The notes beneath the pieces are model-generated. The model was not told where the DNA came from and searched no databases. It saw nothing but the letters and a program-made list of their open reading frames with translations. From NCBI GenBank assembly GCA_002427365.1, contig DIQT01000006.1, positions 107,891-123,635 on the forward strand: DNA of 15,745 nucleotides. The letters are read 5' to 3'. Made by a program: the position numbers and the translations under genes. Position 1 is the stretch's first letter; each line of letters starts with the position of its first letter. Below are positions 1-6,821 of this stretch, in pieces. The DNA is from Caryophanales bacterium UBA5455. Lineage in GTDB: Bacteria > Bacillota_I > Bacilli_A > RFN20 > CAG-826.

Positions 1-29
1 AGCCCCTTCAGCCTCTTGGGTATTTCTCC
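1..29 (-). tRNA. tRNA 5' end, probably tRNA-Ser (truncated by window edge)
   Basis: Read on the minus strand, bases 29 to 1 give a 7-base acceptor strand GGAGAAA, the linker TA, a D-arm with a CCC/GGG stem around an AAGAGGCTGAA loop, and then the beginning of the anticodon arm. This matches the 5' third of a bacterial class II tRNA, and GGAGAAATACCC is typical of Gram-positive tRNA-Ser. The anticodon, variable arm and 3' end lie outside the window, so the isotype is an inference. A promoter-like pair sits just upstream. Confidence 0.72.
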
Positions 30-39
30 AGCGCGTTTT

Positions 40-68
40 ATTATAGCAATAAAAGTTAATAAAGTCAT
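40..68 (-). promoter_or_regulatory. Promoter for the left-edge tRNA
   Basis: On the minus strand a perfect -10 TATAAT (40-45) lies 17 bases from ATGACT (63-68), which matches the TGAC core of the -35 consensus. The -10 ends about 10 bases before the first tRNA base, leaving a short 5' leader as expected for a tRNA gene. Confidence 0.6.
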
Positions 69-121
69 CTATATAATAATTGCAATTTTTTTTGCAGTCT
101 ATCGAAATTTCTTACTCATTA

Positions 122-130
122 TGGTAAAAT
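122..130 (+). promoter_or_regulatory. Extended -10 element of the rlu-pgm operon
   Basis: TGG followed by TAAAAT (125-130) forms an extended -10 element. No good -35 is visible 16-18 bases upstream. The ATG at 139 is only 8 bases after the -10, so transcription would start at or within about three bases of the start codon. The mRNA may therefore be leaderless. No Shine-Dalgarno sequence precedes the ATG. Confidence 0.55.
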
Positions 131-138
131 TATAGTGT

Positions 139-1107
139 ATGAAAACTTTTACGATTGATTATCAAACTAGCGACCAACGTGTCGATAAATTTGTCCGGAA
201 AGTCTTAAATAAAGCACCGGAAAGTTTTATTTATAAACTATTTCGAATTAAGGATGTTAAGGTCGCGGGGAAGCCCGTAAAACGCGATTATGTTCTTCAA
301 GTTGGTGATGAAGTTAAAATTTATGTAACGGATGCCCAGTATGAACAATTTAATGGCTTAAATAAAGTTGAAGCAATGATGTTTCCCTATCCAATCGTTT
401 ATGAAGATGAGCAAATCTTAATCGTTAATAAACCAAGTGGGATGTTAGTTCATGGGGGTAATGCGGGCGAGGTTGATACTCTAACGCACGCCGTCTTAAG
501 TTATTTAAAGTTTAGTGGTTCATGGAATGAAACCGCTGGGGTCACACCCGCGCCAGCTCACCGGCTTGATAAAGAAACTAGTGGGCTAATTGTTTATGGT
601 AAAACGATTGGCGCCTTACAAGCTTTAACAAAAATGTTCGCTTCGCCAGGTGCGGTGAAAAAAACATATATCGCCCTTGTTAGTGAACAAACACTACCTA
701 ATGGGAAAATAGAAGCGCCGTTATTAAAAAATAACGCGACTGGGCAAGTCGAAGTTGTTAGTACGGGGAAGAAGGCACTTACAACGTATCAAACACGTGA
801 ATTATTTAATGAATGTTCGCTTGTTGAAGTTTATCTTCATACGGGGAGAACGCATCAAATTCGCGCGCATTTTGCAAGTATTAACCATCCATTAATCGGT
901 GATCGCCGGTATGGGAATGTAAATATAAATGAAAAATTTCAAAAGGATTATGGAATCGTTAACCAATTACTATCCGCTAGTGAGATAACAATTGAAAAAA
1001 TTGATCCGCCACTAGCTTACTTAAAAGGAAAATCATTCCATATTGAACCTAGCGATGAACTAGTAAAAATAATTAAAATCTTACAAAAAGAGGGGAAAAG
1101 ATTATGA
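139..1107 (+). CDS. RluA-family 23S rRNA pseudouridine synthase (RluC-like)
   Basis: This enzyme isomerises specific uridines in rRNA to pseudouridine in the cytoplasm. An N-terminal S4 RNA-binding domain spans about residues 13-63. The catalytic domain follows, with VNKPSGMLVHGG (96-107), the family signature HRLDKETSG (141-149, catalytic Asp144) and a TGRTHQIRAH motif near residue 240. The S4 domain and NKPSG-VHGG wording resemble RluC, but target specificity cannot be read from sequence. Its 322 residues are normal for the family. The start at 139 is supported by the extended -10 just upstream, although there is no ribosome binding site. The TGA stop overlaps the next gene's ATG (ATGA), so the two are probably translationally coupled. 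This TGA also shows that the organism uses the standard code. Confidence 0.93.
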   Translation: MKTFTIDYQTSDQRVDKFVRKVLNKAPESFIYKLFRIKDVKVAGKPVKRDYVLQVGDEVKIYVTDAQYEQFNGLNKVEAMMFPYPIVYEDEQILIVNKPSGMLVHGGNAGEVDTLTHAVLSYLKFSGSWNETAGVTPAPAHRLDKETSGLIVYGKTIGALQALTKMFASPGAVKKTYIALVSEQTLPNGKIEAPLLKNNATGQVEVVSTGKKALTTYQTRELFNECSLVEVYLHTGRTHQIRAHFASINHPLIGDRRYGNVNINEKFQKDYGIVNQLLSASEITIEKIDPPLAYLKGKSFHIEPSDELVKIIKILQKEGKRL

Positions 1108-2810
1108 GCAATCAACTAATTATGAGCAAATACGAACAGTGGTTAAATTCACCAAAAGTTTCTAGTCGAGACAAAAGTCTACTTGCTACGTATAGCGAAG
1201 AAGAAATCGCTGATGCTTTTTATCGCGATGTCGAATTTGGGACCGCGGGTTTACGGGGAATTTTAGGCCCAGGCACAAACCGCGTTAATTATTTTACAAT
1301 TCGCAAAGCCGCTGTTGCCTTTGCGCTCGCGTTACTTGATAAGTTTCCGGACGCTAAAACGCGCGGTGTAGCGATTGCCCATGATAACCGGCATATGTCA
1401 CGAGAATTAACACTTGATACAGCGGAAACATTTAACCGGATGGGAATTAATACATATATTTTTAATAGTTTACGGCCAACGCCGGTTCTTTCTTATGCGG
1501 TTCGCTATTCAAATTGTGTTGGAGGTGTAATGATTACCGCCTCACACAATCCGAAAAACTATAACGGCTTTAAAGTATATGATGAAACTGGTTGCCAACT
1601 AGTTCCTGATAAACTTGCGCCAATTTTAGCGTATAATGCTAATTTGCCAGAATATCTTGAATTAGAAATTAAAGATGCCCCGGTAAGAGGCATTAATACA
1701 ATTTATGATGATGCAATTGATGATGCTTATTTAGCAGATGTTAAAAGTATTCAAATTAACCCTAATTTAGCGAAAGAAGATTTTAAAATCGTCTATTCAC
1801 CCGAACATGGGGCAAGTTATTATTTAGCGATGAAACTCGCCAAAGAGTTAGGTTATAATGTATATCCGGTTGAATCACAAGTTAGTCCTGACCCGGATTT
1901 TAGTGGAACATTAAGTCCCAACCCTGAAGATCCCAAAGCGTACATTGAAGCAATTAAACTTGCGAATGAAGTACACGCTGATGTCATTTTAATTACTGAT
2001 CCTGATGCGGACCGGGTTGGTGTCGCCTATTTAGACGCTGATGGCACATATCATTTATTAACCGGTAATGTTTCCGGCACCTTATTACTTGATTACGTTC
2101 TTGGTCAACGGCAAAAACGAGGCCTTTTAAATGAATTATCAACCGTTTATTCGACAATTGTTACGTCATCATTTGCTGAAACAGTCACTCATTCGTATGG
2201 GGTTAAATACGCGAAGTTCTTAACCGGCTTTAAATTTATTGGTGAAGCAATCGAAAAAGCAAACATTAATCATAGCGGTAAATTTGAATTTGGCTTTGAA
2301 GAAAGTTATGGCTGCTTAATTAGTGATTTTGTCCGCGATAAAGATGCGATTCAAGCGCTTGTCTTATATGCCGAAATGGCGAATTACTATCGGTTAGAAG
2401 GTAAGACACTTGGTGATGCGTATGAAGAACTCCAAGTAAAACATGGCTATCAAAATGATATATCCTATGCAATTAGTTTCCCTGGCCCAACAGGTGATTT
2501 AAAAATGAAAGAAATCATGTATAAATTACGGAGTGCGCCATTACGTAAAGTGCTTGATAAAGAAGTAATTTGCTATGAAGACTATTTATCAAGCGTTGCG
2601 GTTTGTAAAGATGGCACAAAAGAAATCACTTTACCAACAAGTGATGTGCTAGCAATTCATTTAGCCGATAAAGAAACAATTATCGTTCGGCCAAGTGGTA
2701 CTGAACCAAAGATTAAATTTTATTATGGTGTTTCGAATAAAGATAAGAAGTACACCCAACAACGTCCGCGTCTACTTCATGATGAAATGAAACGTCTCTT
2801 AAATATTTAA
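1104..2810 (+). CDS. pgcA: Phospho-sugar mutase (alpha-phosphoglucomutase/phosphomannomutase)
   Basis: Predicted to interconvert glucose-1-phosphate and glucose-6-phosphate (or mannose phosphates), supplying sugar nucleotides for the envelope. All four active-site loops of the alpha-D-phosphohexomutase superfamily are visible: TASHNP with the phosphorylated Ser147 (145-150), the Mg-binding DPDADR (299-304), the sugar-binding GFEESYG (397-403) and the phosphate-binding RPSGTEPK (529-536). The 568-residue length fits the Gram-positive PgcA-type enzymes rather than shorter GlmM. The ATG overlaps the stop of the upstream pseudouridine synthase and has a GAGGGG ribosome binding site inside that gene. 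A strong terminator starts 10 bases after the stop. Substrate preference is inferred from the family only. Confidence 0.94.
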   Translation: MSNQLIMSKYEQWLNSPKVSSRDKSLLATYSEEEIADAFYRDVEFGTAGLRGILGPGTNRVNYFTIRKAAVAFALALLDKFPDAKTRGVAIAHDNRHMSRELTLDTAETFNRMGINTYIFNSLRPTPVLSYAVRYSNCVGGVMITASHNPKNYNGFKVYDETGCQLVPDKLAPILAYNANLPEYLELEIKDAPVRGINTIYDDAIDDAYLADVKSIQINPNLAKEDFKIVYSPEHGASYYLAMKLAKELGYNVYPVESQVSPDPDFSGTLSPNPEDPKAYIEAIKLANEVHADVILITDPDADRVGVAYLDADGTYHLLTGNVSGTLLLDYVLGQRQKRGLLNELSTVYSTIVTSSFAETVTHSYGVKYAKFLTGFKFIGEAIEKANINHSGKFEFGFEESYGCLISDFVRDKDAIQALVLYAEMANYYRLEGKTLGDAYEELQVKHGYQNDISYAISFPGPTGDLKMKEIMYKLRSAPLRKVLDKEVICYEDYLSSVAVCKDGTKEITLPTSDVLAIHLADKETIIVRPSGTEPKIKFYYGVSNKDKKYTQQRPRLLHDEMKRLLNI

Positions 2811-2820
2811 AAGGAAATAA

Positions 2821-2856
2821 AAAACTGACAAGCATATCGTTGTCAGTTTTCTTTTT
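2821..2856. terminator. Bidirectional rho-independent terminator
   Basis: A perfect 10-bp stem, AAAACTGACA (2821-2830) with TGTCAGTTTT (2841-2850), encloses a 10-base loop. T runs follow on both strands. It lies between the convergent phosphohexomutase and HAD genes and ends at the HAD stop codon, so it should serve both. Confidence 0.9.
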
Positions 2857-3667
2857 ATTCCTGGTTTAACAGCAGCTTAAGTGTCTTCATAACTCCATCA
2901 TGGTTATTATCATCAACGGATAACAAATCAGAATGAAGTTTAATAATGTCATTACCATTACTCATAGCGACACCGATTTCCGCCCAATCAAGCATTTGTA
3001 AATCGTTTTCCGCATCACCAAACGCAATTGTATGTCTTTGATCAATACCATAATGGTTGGCGATATATTTTAAGCCATCACGTTTTGTCATATTTTCTTC
3101 GTATAATTCTGCATATACGGTATTATGCCAAAAGCGAATTTCATAGCCTTTATAAGGCACAACCGATTCAATGACTTTTCGCTTTCCTTCAAGCGAATCA
3201 TCTTTTAGGCGGATAATTAATGTTAATGCATCTTCATCAAGCGTAAGCGCAGGATCCCCATAAATAAAATTTACATCCCCATTTGTGTAAAAGGATTCAA
3301 GGCCGGGTTCACTATGATGTAACCAAACATCATCGGTTGTTTCAATCATGACATTAACAATCGCATCATCCATCCGATGAATAATATCGAGAAGATGTTC
3401 GTGCGGAAATGAAAATTTAAAACTAGGAAAATCGGGGTCATGTAAAGAAAGGACATACGAACCGTTATAGCAAACTAATGGCGTTGTTAAGCCTAATAAA
3501 TCATGATAAGGTTTAAGCGTACGTAGAGGCCGTCCGCTTGCTAAAATAATTAAATGACCATCAAGCGAAAGTTGTTTTAAATATGCGCACGTTTCGGGTG
3601 AAATGTTTTTCTCATCATCAAGTAATGTTCCATCCATATCAACGGCGATCATGTAGCGTTTATCCAC
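2855..3667 (-). CDS. Cof-type HAD-superfamily phosphatase
   Basis: A cytoplasmic HAD hydrolase of the Cof (type IIB cap) group, which typically dephosphorylates sugar phosphates, flavin or other small phosphorylated metabolites; the substrate cannot be told from sequence. Motif I is DMDGT with nucleophile Asp10 and acid Asp12; motif II is ASGRP (Ser44); motif III Lys lies in TKRDGL in the last third; motif IV is GDAENDLQML. The length of 270 residues is normal. The start is GTG, sharing its first G with the TAG stop of trpS (TAGTG), so translation probably depends on reinitiation after trpS. No clear ribosome binding site is seen. An ATG five codons in (residue 6) would also keep motif I intact and is an alternative start. 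Confidence 0.9.
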   Translation of the reverse strand: MDKRYMIAVDMDGTLLDDEKNISPETCAYLKQLSLDGHLIILASGRPLRTLKPYHDLLGLTTPLVCYNGSYVLSLHDPDFPSFKFSFPHEHLLDIIHRMDDAIVNVMIETTDDVWLHHSEPGLESFYTNGDVNFIYGDPALTLDEDALTLIIRLKDDSLEGKRKVIESVVPYKGYEIRFWHNTVYAELYEENMTKRDGLKYIANHYGIDQRHTIAFGDAENDLQMLDWAEIGVAMSNGNDIIKLHSDLLSVDDNNHDGVMKTLKLLLNQE

Positions 3668-4647
3668 TAACGTAACCCAACCGCTTTTTGAACACGGGTT
3701 AGCGTTACTTTCGCAACTTCCCGGGCTCTAGCTTCTCCTTGAAGAAGAACTTTTTCAACTTCGCCACTATCGATTGCGGCTTGATACCGCGCTTGGAAGG
3801 GTTCAAGTTGATCAACAACCGCATCCGCGACCGCTTTCTTAAAATCACCATAACGATACCCTTTAAATATTGCTTCAGCTTCTTCAATTGAAACATCTTT
3901 TAAAGCAGCGTAAATCATTAAGAGGTTAGAAATGCCGGGCTTATTTTCAACATCATACTTAACTTCATCACCTGAATCCGTGACCGCGGACATAATTTTT
4001 TTCCGCATAACTTTAGGTGTATCACTTAAGAAGATGTCACCTTTTGGATCAGATTTCGACATCTTTTTCCGTGGATCACTTAATGACATAATCCGTTTTC
4101 CAACTTTATTAATGCGGGGTTCAGGTAATACTAATAACGCGTCCCCATACCGGTTATTAAAGCGATTTACTAAATCACGCGTAATTTCAATATGTTGAAT
4201 TTGGTCTTCACCAACGGGCACTAAGTTTGTATCGTATAAAATAATATCGGACGCCATTAGTACAGGATACGCAAATAAGCCTAAACCAATCGCGTTTTGA
4301 CTAATATTTTCGGATTTATCTTTAAATTGTGTCATCCGCGCTAATTCACCCATATATAAATAGTTTTGCATAATAATTGCTAATTCACTATGTTCGGAAA
4401 CGTGGCTTTGCCGAAAGATACTCGCTTTTTTTGGATCAAGACCAGCGGCTAAATAAATCGCCGCGATATCGCGAATATTTTCTTTAAGGACCTCTGGTTC
4501 AATTGGTAACGTTAACGCATGCAAATCAGCGATAAAAACAAAAACTTCCCCTTCATCTTGAAAAGAAGCAAAGTTCTTTAACGCTCCGATATAATTGCCA
4601 AGTGTTAGTTTACCAGTTGGTTTAATTCCTGATAAAATTCGTTTCAT
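3667..4647 (-). CDS. trpS: Tryptophanyl-tRNA synthetase
   Basis: Class I aminoacyl-tRNA synthetase that charges tRNA-Trp. From the ATG at 4647 the protein starts MKRILSGIKPTG and runs 326 residues, close to the usual TrpS size. It carries the HIGH-equivalent TLGNYIGA (15-22), the GEDQIQHIE segment (146-154) and a perfect KMSKS (195-199). An upstream in-frame ATG at 4662 is unlikely as a start: it overlaps the ribosome binding site GGAGGT, which is ideally placed (8-base gap) for the ATG at 4647. The gene is first in a two-gene unit with the HAD phosphatase and is read from a good promoter with only about a 20-base leader, leaving no room for a T-box. A palindrome covers the -35 region. Confidence 0.95.
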   Translation of the reverse strand: MKRILSGIKPTGKLTLGNYIGALKNFASFQDEGEVFVFIADLHALTLPIEPEVLKENIRDIAAIYLAAGLDPKKASIFRQSHVSEHSELAIIMQNYLYMGELARMTQFKDKSENISQNAIGLGLFAYPVLMASDIILYDTNLVPVGEDQIQHIEITRDLVNRFNNRYGDALLVLPEPRINKVGKRIMSLSDPRKKMSKSDPKGDIFLSDTPKVMRKKIMSAVTDSGDEVKYDVENKPGISNLLMIYAALKDVSIEEAEAIFKGYRYGDFKKAVADAVVDQLEPFQARYQAAIDSGEVEKVLLQGEARAREVAKVTLTRVQKAVGLR

Positions 4648-4672
4648 ACTTGTTACCTCCATACAATCTTAT

Positions 4673-4701
4673 ATTATAAGTTTTATCTGACCTAAATGCA
4701 A
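4673..4701 (-). promoter_or_regulatory. trpS promoter
   Basis: On the minus strand TTGCAT (4696-4701) and a perfect TATAAT (4673-4678) are separated by 17 bases. The -10 lies about 25 bases before the trpS start, giving a short leader with just the ribosome binding site. Confidence 0.8.
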
Positions 4702-4707
4702 TTTAGG
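4691..4707. promoter_or_regulatory. Palindrome over the trpS -35 box (candidate operator)
   Basis: CCTAAATGCAATTTAGG is a perfect inverted repeat with 7-base arms and a 3-base centre. Its centre and right arm cover the TTGCAT -35 hexamer of trpS. This placement is typical of a repressor site that blocks RNA polymerase. No regulator can be assigned. Confidence 0.5.
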
Positions 4708-4818
4708 AATTTGTAAAGTGTCCACTTGCAAATTTGCTTAAAATGCATAAAAACGCTTAAAAATGGTGTGCACCTATACAAACAAGTCAAATTGCTCATA
4801 CTAAACTTCAATCTAGTA
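4708..4818. other. trpS-spx intergenic region rich in short palindromes
   Basis: Between the two divergent promoters lie AAGTG-TC-CACTT (4716-4727), a perfect GCAAATTTGC (4728-4737), two copies of GCTTAAAA in the same direction, GGTG-TG-CACC, and TTCAAT/ATTGAA arms (4807-4829) around the spx -35. No gene or structured RNA is recognised here. Several protein-binding sites are plausible but unproven. Confidence 0.4.
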
Positions 4819-4847
4819 TTGTAATTGAATGTGTTATTCTTTATAAT
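4819..4847 (+). promoter_or_regulatory. spx promoter
   Basis: TTGTAA (4819-4824) and a perfect TATAAT (4842-4847) are separated by 17 bases. The -10 lies 26 bases before the preferred start codon at 4874. Confidence 0.75.
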
Positions 4848-4873
4848 TTAAATAGAAAGGAATGGTGAAATTT

Positions 4874-5305
4874 ATGGTGAAAATTTATACATCTCCCAGT
4901 TGCAGCTCCTGCCGTAAGGTTAAGAAGTGGTTTGACGAACAAAATATTCCCTATGAAGAACATAATATTTTCTCCACCATCCTTGATGAAAAAGAACTCA
5001 AAGATATTCTCTTTAAATCTGAAAATGGTTTTGAAGACATTATTTCGACCAGGTCGAAAATTATTAAAGAAAACAATATCGATTTAGATAGTATGACAAC
5101 GAAAGAGTTAATTTCTTTCATTCAAAAAAATCCGTCCATCTTAAAACGACCAATCATGGTTGATGATAAACGGATTCAGGTGGGTTATAGTGCCGAAGAA
5201 ATTCGCATCTTCATTCCGCGCGCGCGTCGGTTAGCGCAAACATATTGTTCGGCAGATGAATGTGATTCTTATCCAAACTGTGAACACGCACAAAACTGCG
5301 ACTAG
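4874..5305 (+). CDS. spx: Spx-family thiol-stress transcription regulator with Cys-rich tail
   Basis: ArsC-fold regulator that binds the RNA polymerase alpha subunit C-terminal domain and redirects transcription in disulfide stress. It has the redox switch C10-SS-C13, Gly52 (ENG, the alpha-contact residue in B. subtilis Spx), the ISTRSK segment and Arg92 in RPI, all at B. subtilis positions. The start at 4874 gives the canonical MVKIYTSPSCSSC beginning and is preceded by GGTGA five bases away. An ATG at 4862 adds four residues but sits directly on the AAAGGA sequence. The 143-residue protein is longer than the usual 131 or so. Beyond the conserved FIPR region it carries a tail with Cys125, Cys130, Cys136 and Cys142 plus His138, which I do not recognise from well-studied Spx proteins. 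It is monocistronic with its own promoter and terminator. Confidence 0.92.
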   Translation: MVKIYTSPSCSSCRKVKKWFDEQNIPYEEHNIFSTILDEKELKDILFKSENGFEDIISTRSKIIKENNIDLDSMTTKELISFIQKNPSILKRPIMVDDKRIQVGYSAEEIRIFIPRARRLAQTYCSADECDSYPNCEHAQNCD

Positions 5306-5323
5306 TGAGATAATTTCCAAATG

Positions 5324-5359
5324 AAAAGTGCCACCACTTGGTGACACTTTTTTATTTTT
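5324..5359. terminator. Bidirectional terminator between spx and the CYTH gene
   Basis: AAAAGTG (5324-5330) pairs with CACTTTT (5345-5351), and CACC (5332-5335) pairs with GGTG (5340-5343), with one internal C/A mismatch and an ACTT loop. A T-rich tract follows on the plus strand and A-rich sequence precedes it, so it can end both convergent genes. Confidence 0.85.
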
Positions 5360-5363
5360 GTTT

Positions 5364-5942
5364 TTATGCGCTTTGCGCAATTGCCCGGGCTTGTTTTGAC
5401 CGGTTATTAATGACAAAGGGAACATCCGCTAACTCGCAAATTTCGCGGAGTAATTCTTCCGCTTTTCCTAATGAGGAACCTTGCATTTCTAATTCATAGT
5501 CTTTGATATTATCATAGTAGTTTGTATCAAGCGAGAATTTATACCCTTTATAATTAAACGACGTCCGAATCGTTTCTAAGGACGCTAAAATTTGAAGTTT
5601 GTCCATATCAATTCCTAATGATTCAACAAATTCATAAATATGGCCCCGTGGGAACACATTTTCTTTTTGCATTTTTTTAAATTGCACGGATGTTAGATCT
5701 TGCGTTTTTTCTAAAATTGCTTCGGCAAGCGGTGTTTTTAAGTTTAGTTGGAGTTGCTTATCAAGTTCCCTGACTCGTAAAGAAATCCCATACCGCCGCA
5801 ATTGCCCATCAACTCCGGTATCGATATAATAATTCGTTTGTGAAACTTTTTCATAGTGATCAGCATTCATCGCTACTTCAACTTTACGAAAATCCGCTTT
5901 TGAAAGTAAAACTTTAACTTCAATTTCAATGTTTGTTGCCAT
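5364..5942 (-). CDS. CYTH domain protein (YjbK-like)
   Basis: Member of the CYTH / triphosphate tunnel metalloenzyme superfamily, which binds triphosphorylated substrates in a charged beta-barrel; many bacterial members hydrolyse inorganic triphosphate, but the role here is not known. The diagnostic ExExK is present at Glu6, Glu8, Lys10. Charged beta strands follow, including SLRVRE and a QLNLKTP strand, as expected for the tunnel walls. The 192-residue length matches B. subtilis YjbK. A ribosome binding site AGAGG lies eight bases before the ATG. It is divergent from the NAD kinase gene. In B. subtilis, from memory, yjbK also lies close to the NAD kinase gene and not far from spx. Confidence 0.85.
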   Translation of the reverse strand: MATNIEIEVKVLLSKADFRKVEVAMNADHYEKVSQTNYYIDTGVDGQLRRYGISLRVRELDKQLQLNLKTPLAEAILEKTQDLTSVQFKKMQKENVFPRGHIYEFVESLGIDMDKLQILASLETIRTSFNYKGYKFSLDTNYYDNIKDYELEMQGSSLGKAEELLREICELADVPFVINNRSKQARAIAQSA

Positions 5943-5972
5943 CTTTTCAACCTCTTTTTCTATAAGTTCATG

Positions 5973-5989
5973 TATAATAATGATACAAT
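5973..5989 (+). promoter_or_regulatory. Probable nadK -10 region
   Basis: A perfect TATAAT (5973-5978) and a second extended -10, TGA-TACAAT (5981-5989), lie 29-40 bases before the NAD kinase start. Neither has a convincing -35, so which one is used is unclear. The region is shared with the divergent CYTH gene, whose own promoter is not clearly visible. Confidence 0.5.
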
Positions 5990-6017
5990 AAATATTAGGT
6001 AAATAATAGAGGTGACC

Positions 6018-6809
6018 ATGAATTTAGCGTTTTATGTTCGAGAAGATGAGTTATCTAAACAAGTTGAACAGCAACTTAAGCAACTTTTACGAACAAATAA
6101 TTATGTAATTGATGAAACTTCACCCGAAGTTGTTATTACTATTGGTGGTGATGGAACGTTTTTACGTGCGTGCCATCATTACTTAGCAATTATTGATCAA
6201 ATTACATTTATTGGTATTCATACAGGTACGCTTGGCTTTTTTGCGGACTATGATGAAACAAACTTCATGTTATTACTCGATTTATTAAATAGTAAGAAAT
6301 TAAAACCAAGTAAGTATCCGCTCCTTGAAGCGCATATTACATATGTTGATCATAAAGAAGTCGTTTATGCGATTAATGAAATTCGCTTAGAAAATCCCTT
6401 TCATACATTAATTTGTAATGTTGAAATTGATGGCTCCCATTTAGAAAAGTTCCGCGGTAATGGTTTAAGTGTTTCCGGCGTCTTAGGAAGTAGCGGCTAT
6501 AACCGCTCACTTGGCGGGGCGATTATTGATAATACGTTAGATGTTCTACAACTAAGCGAAATCGCTGCGATTCAAAGTAATGCGTATCGTTCGCTAGGTT
6601 CCTCATTAGTGCTTAATTCAACCCGTGTCATTAGTGTTTCGGGCGAAATTAAGGACGCAATTATTGGTTATGATCATCTTCATTTACCACCAAATAATAA
6701 ACAAATTGTTAATGTAACATTTAAAAAAAGTGCCCGAAGTGTTTCCCTTATGCACTATAATCGACATACATTAATTGATACGATTCGTCGCGCATTTGTT
6801 ATTGATTAA
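6018..6809 (+). CDS. nadK: NAD kinase
   Basis: Phosphorylates NAD to NADP in the cytoplasm. From the ATG at 6018 the protein has 263 residues with the GGDGT motif (43-47), HTGTLGFF (68-75), the NE pair (120-121) and a Gly-rich loop RGNGLSVSGVLGSSGYN (146-162). That loop differs from the usual RGDGL-STPTGSTAYN: the Asp is Asn and the TPTGSTAY part is altered, yet the ending SLGGAII is normal. The ATG at 6018 is preferred over the in-frame GTG at 6012 because AGAGG (6008-6012) serves as its ribosome binding site and overlaps the GTG. The gene heads a two-gene unit with the EIIB-like membrane protein, 12 bases apart. Confidence 0.9.
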   Translation: MNLAFYVREDELSKQVEQQLKQLLRTNNYVIDETSPEVVITIGGDGTFLRACHHYLAIIDQITFIGIHTGTLGFFADYDETNFMLLLDLLNSKKLKPSKYPLLEAHITYVDHKEVVYAINEIRLENPFHTLICNVEIDGSHLEKFRGNGLSVSGVLGSSGYNRSLGGAIIDNTLDVLQLSEIAAIQSNAYRSLGSSLVLNSTRVISVSGEIKDAIIGYDHLHLPPNNKQIVNVTFKKSARSVSLMHYNRHTLIDTIRRAFVID

Positions 6810-6821
6810 AGGAGAAAAACA

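Noticed and set aside
139..1107. Mycoplasma-type code (TGA as Trp)
   Set aside because: The pseudouridine synthase ends properly at TGA in an ATGA overlap, and Trp is coded by TGG throughout the genes checked.
3932..4198. Plus-strand 88-residue ORF opposite trpS
   Set aside because: It is antisense to a conserved part of TrpS including KMSKS, has no ribosome binding site and resembles no family; it is a shadow of the codon pattern.
4648..4720. T-box or tryptophan attenuator before trpS
   Set aside because: The promoter leaves only about a 20-base leader, with no T-box sequence or terminator/antiterminator pair.
5231..5425. Minus-strand 64-residue ORF across the spx terminator
   Set aside because: It spans the terminator hairpin and overlaps both spx and the CYTH gene; no ribosome binding site.
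6012..6017. GTG at 6012 as NAD kinase start
   Set aside because: It overlaps the AGAGGTG ribosome binding site, which fits the ATG at 6018; no separate site precedes the GTG.
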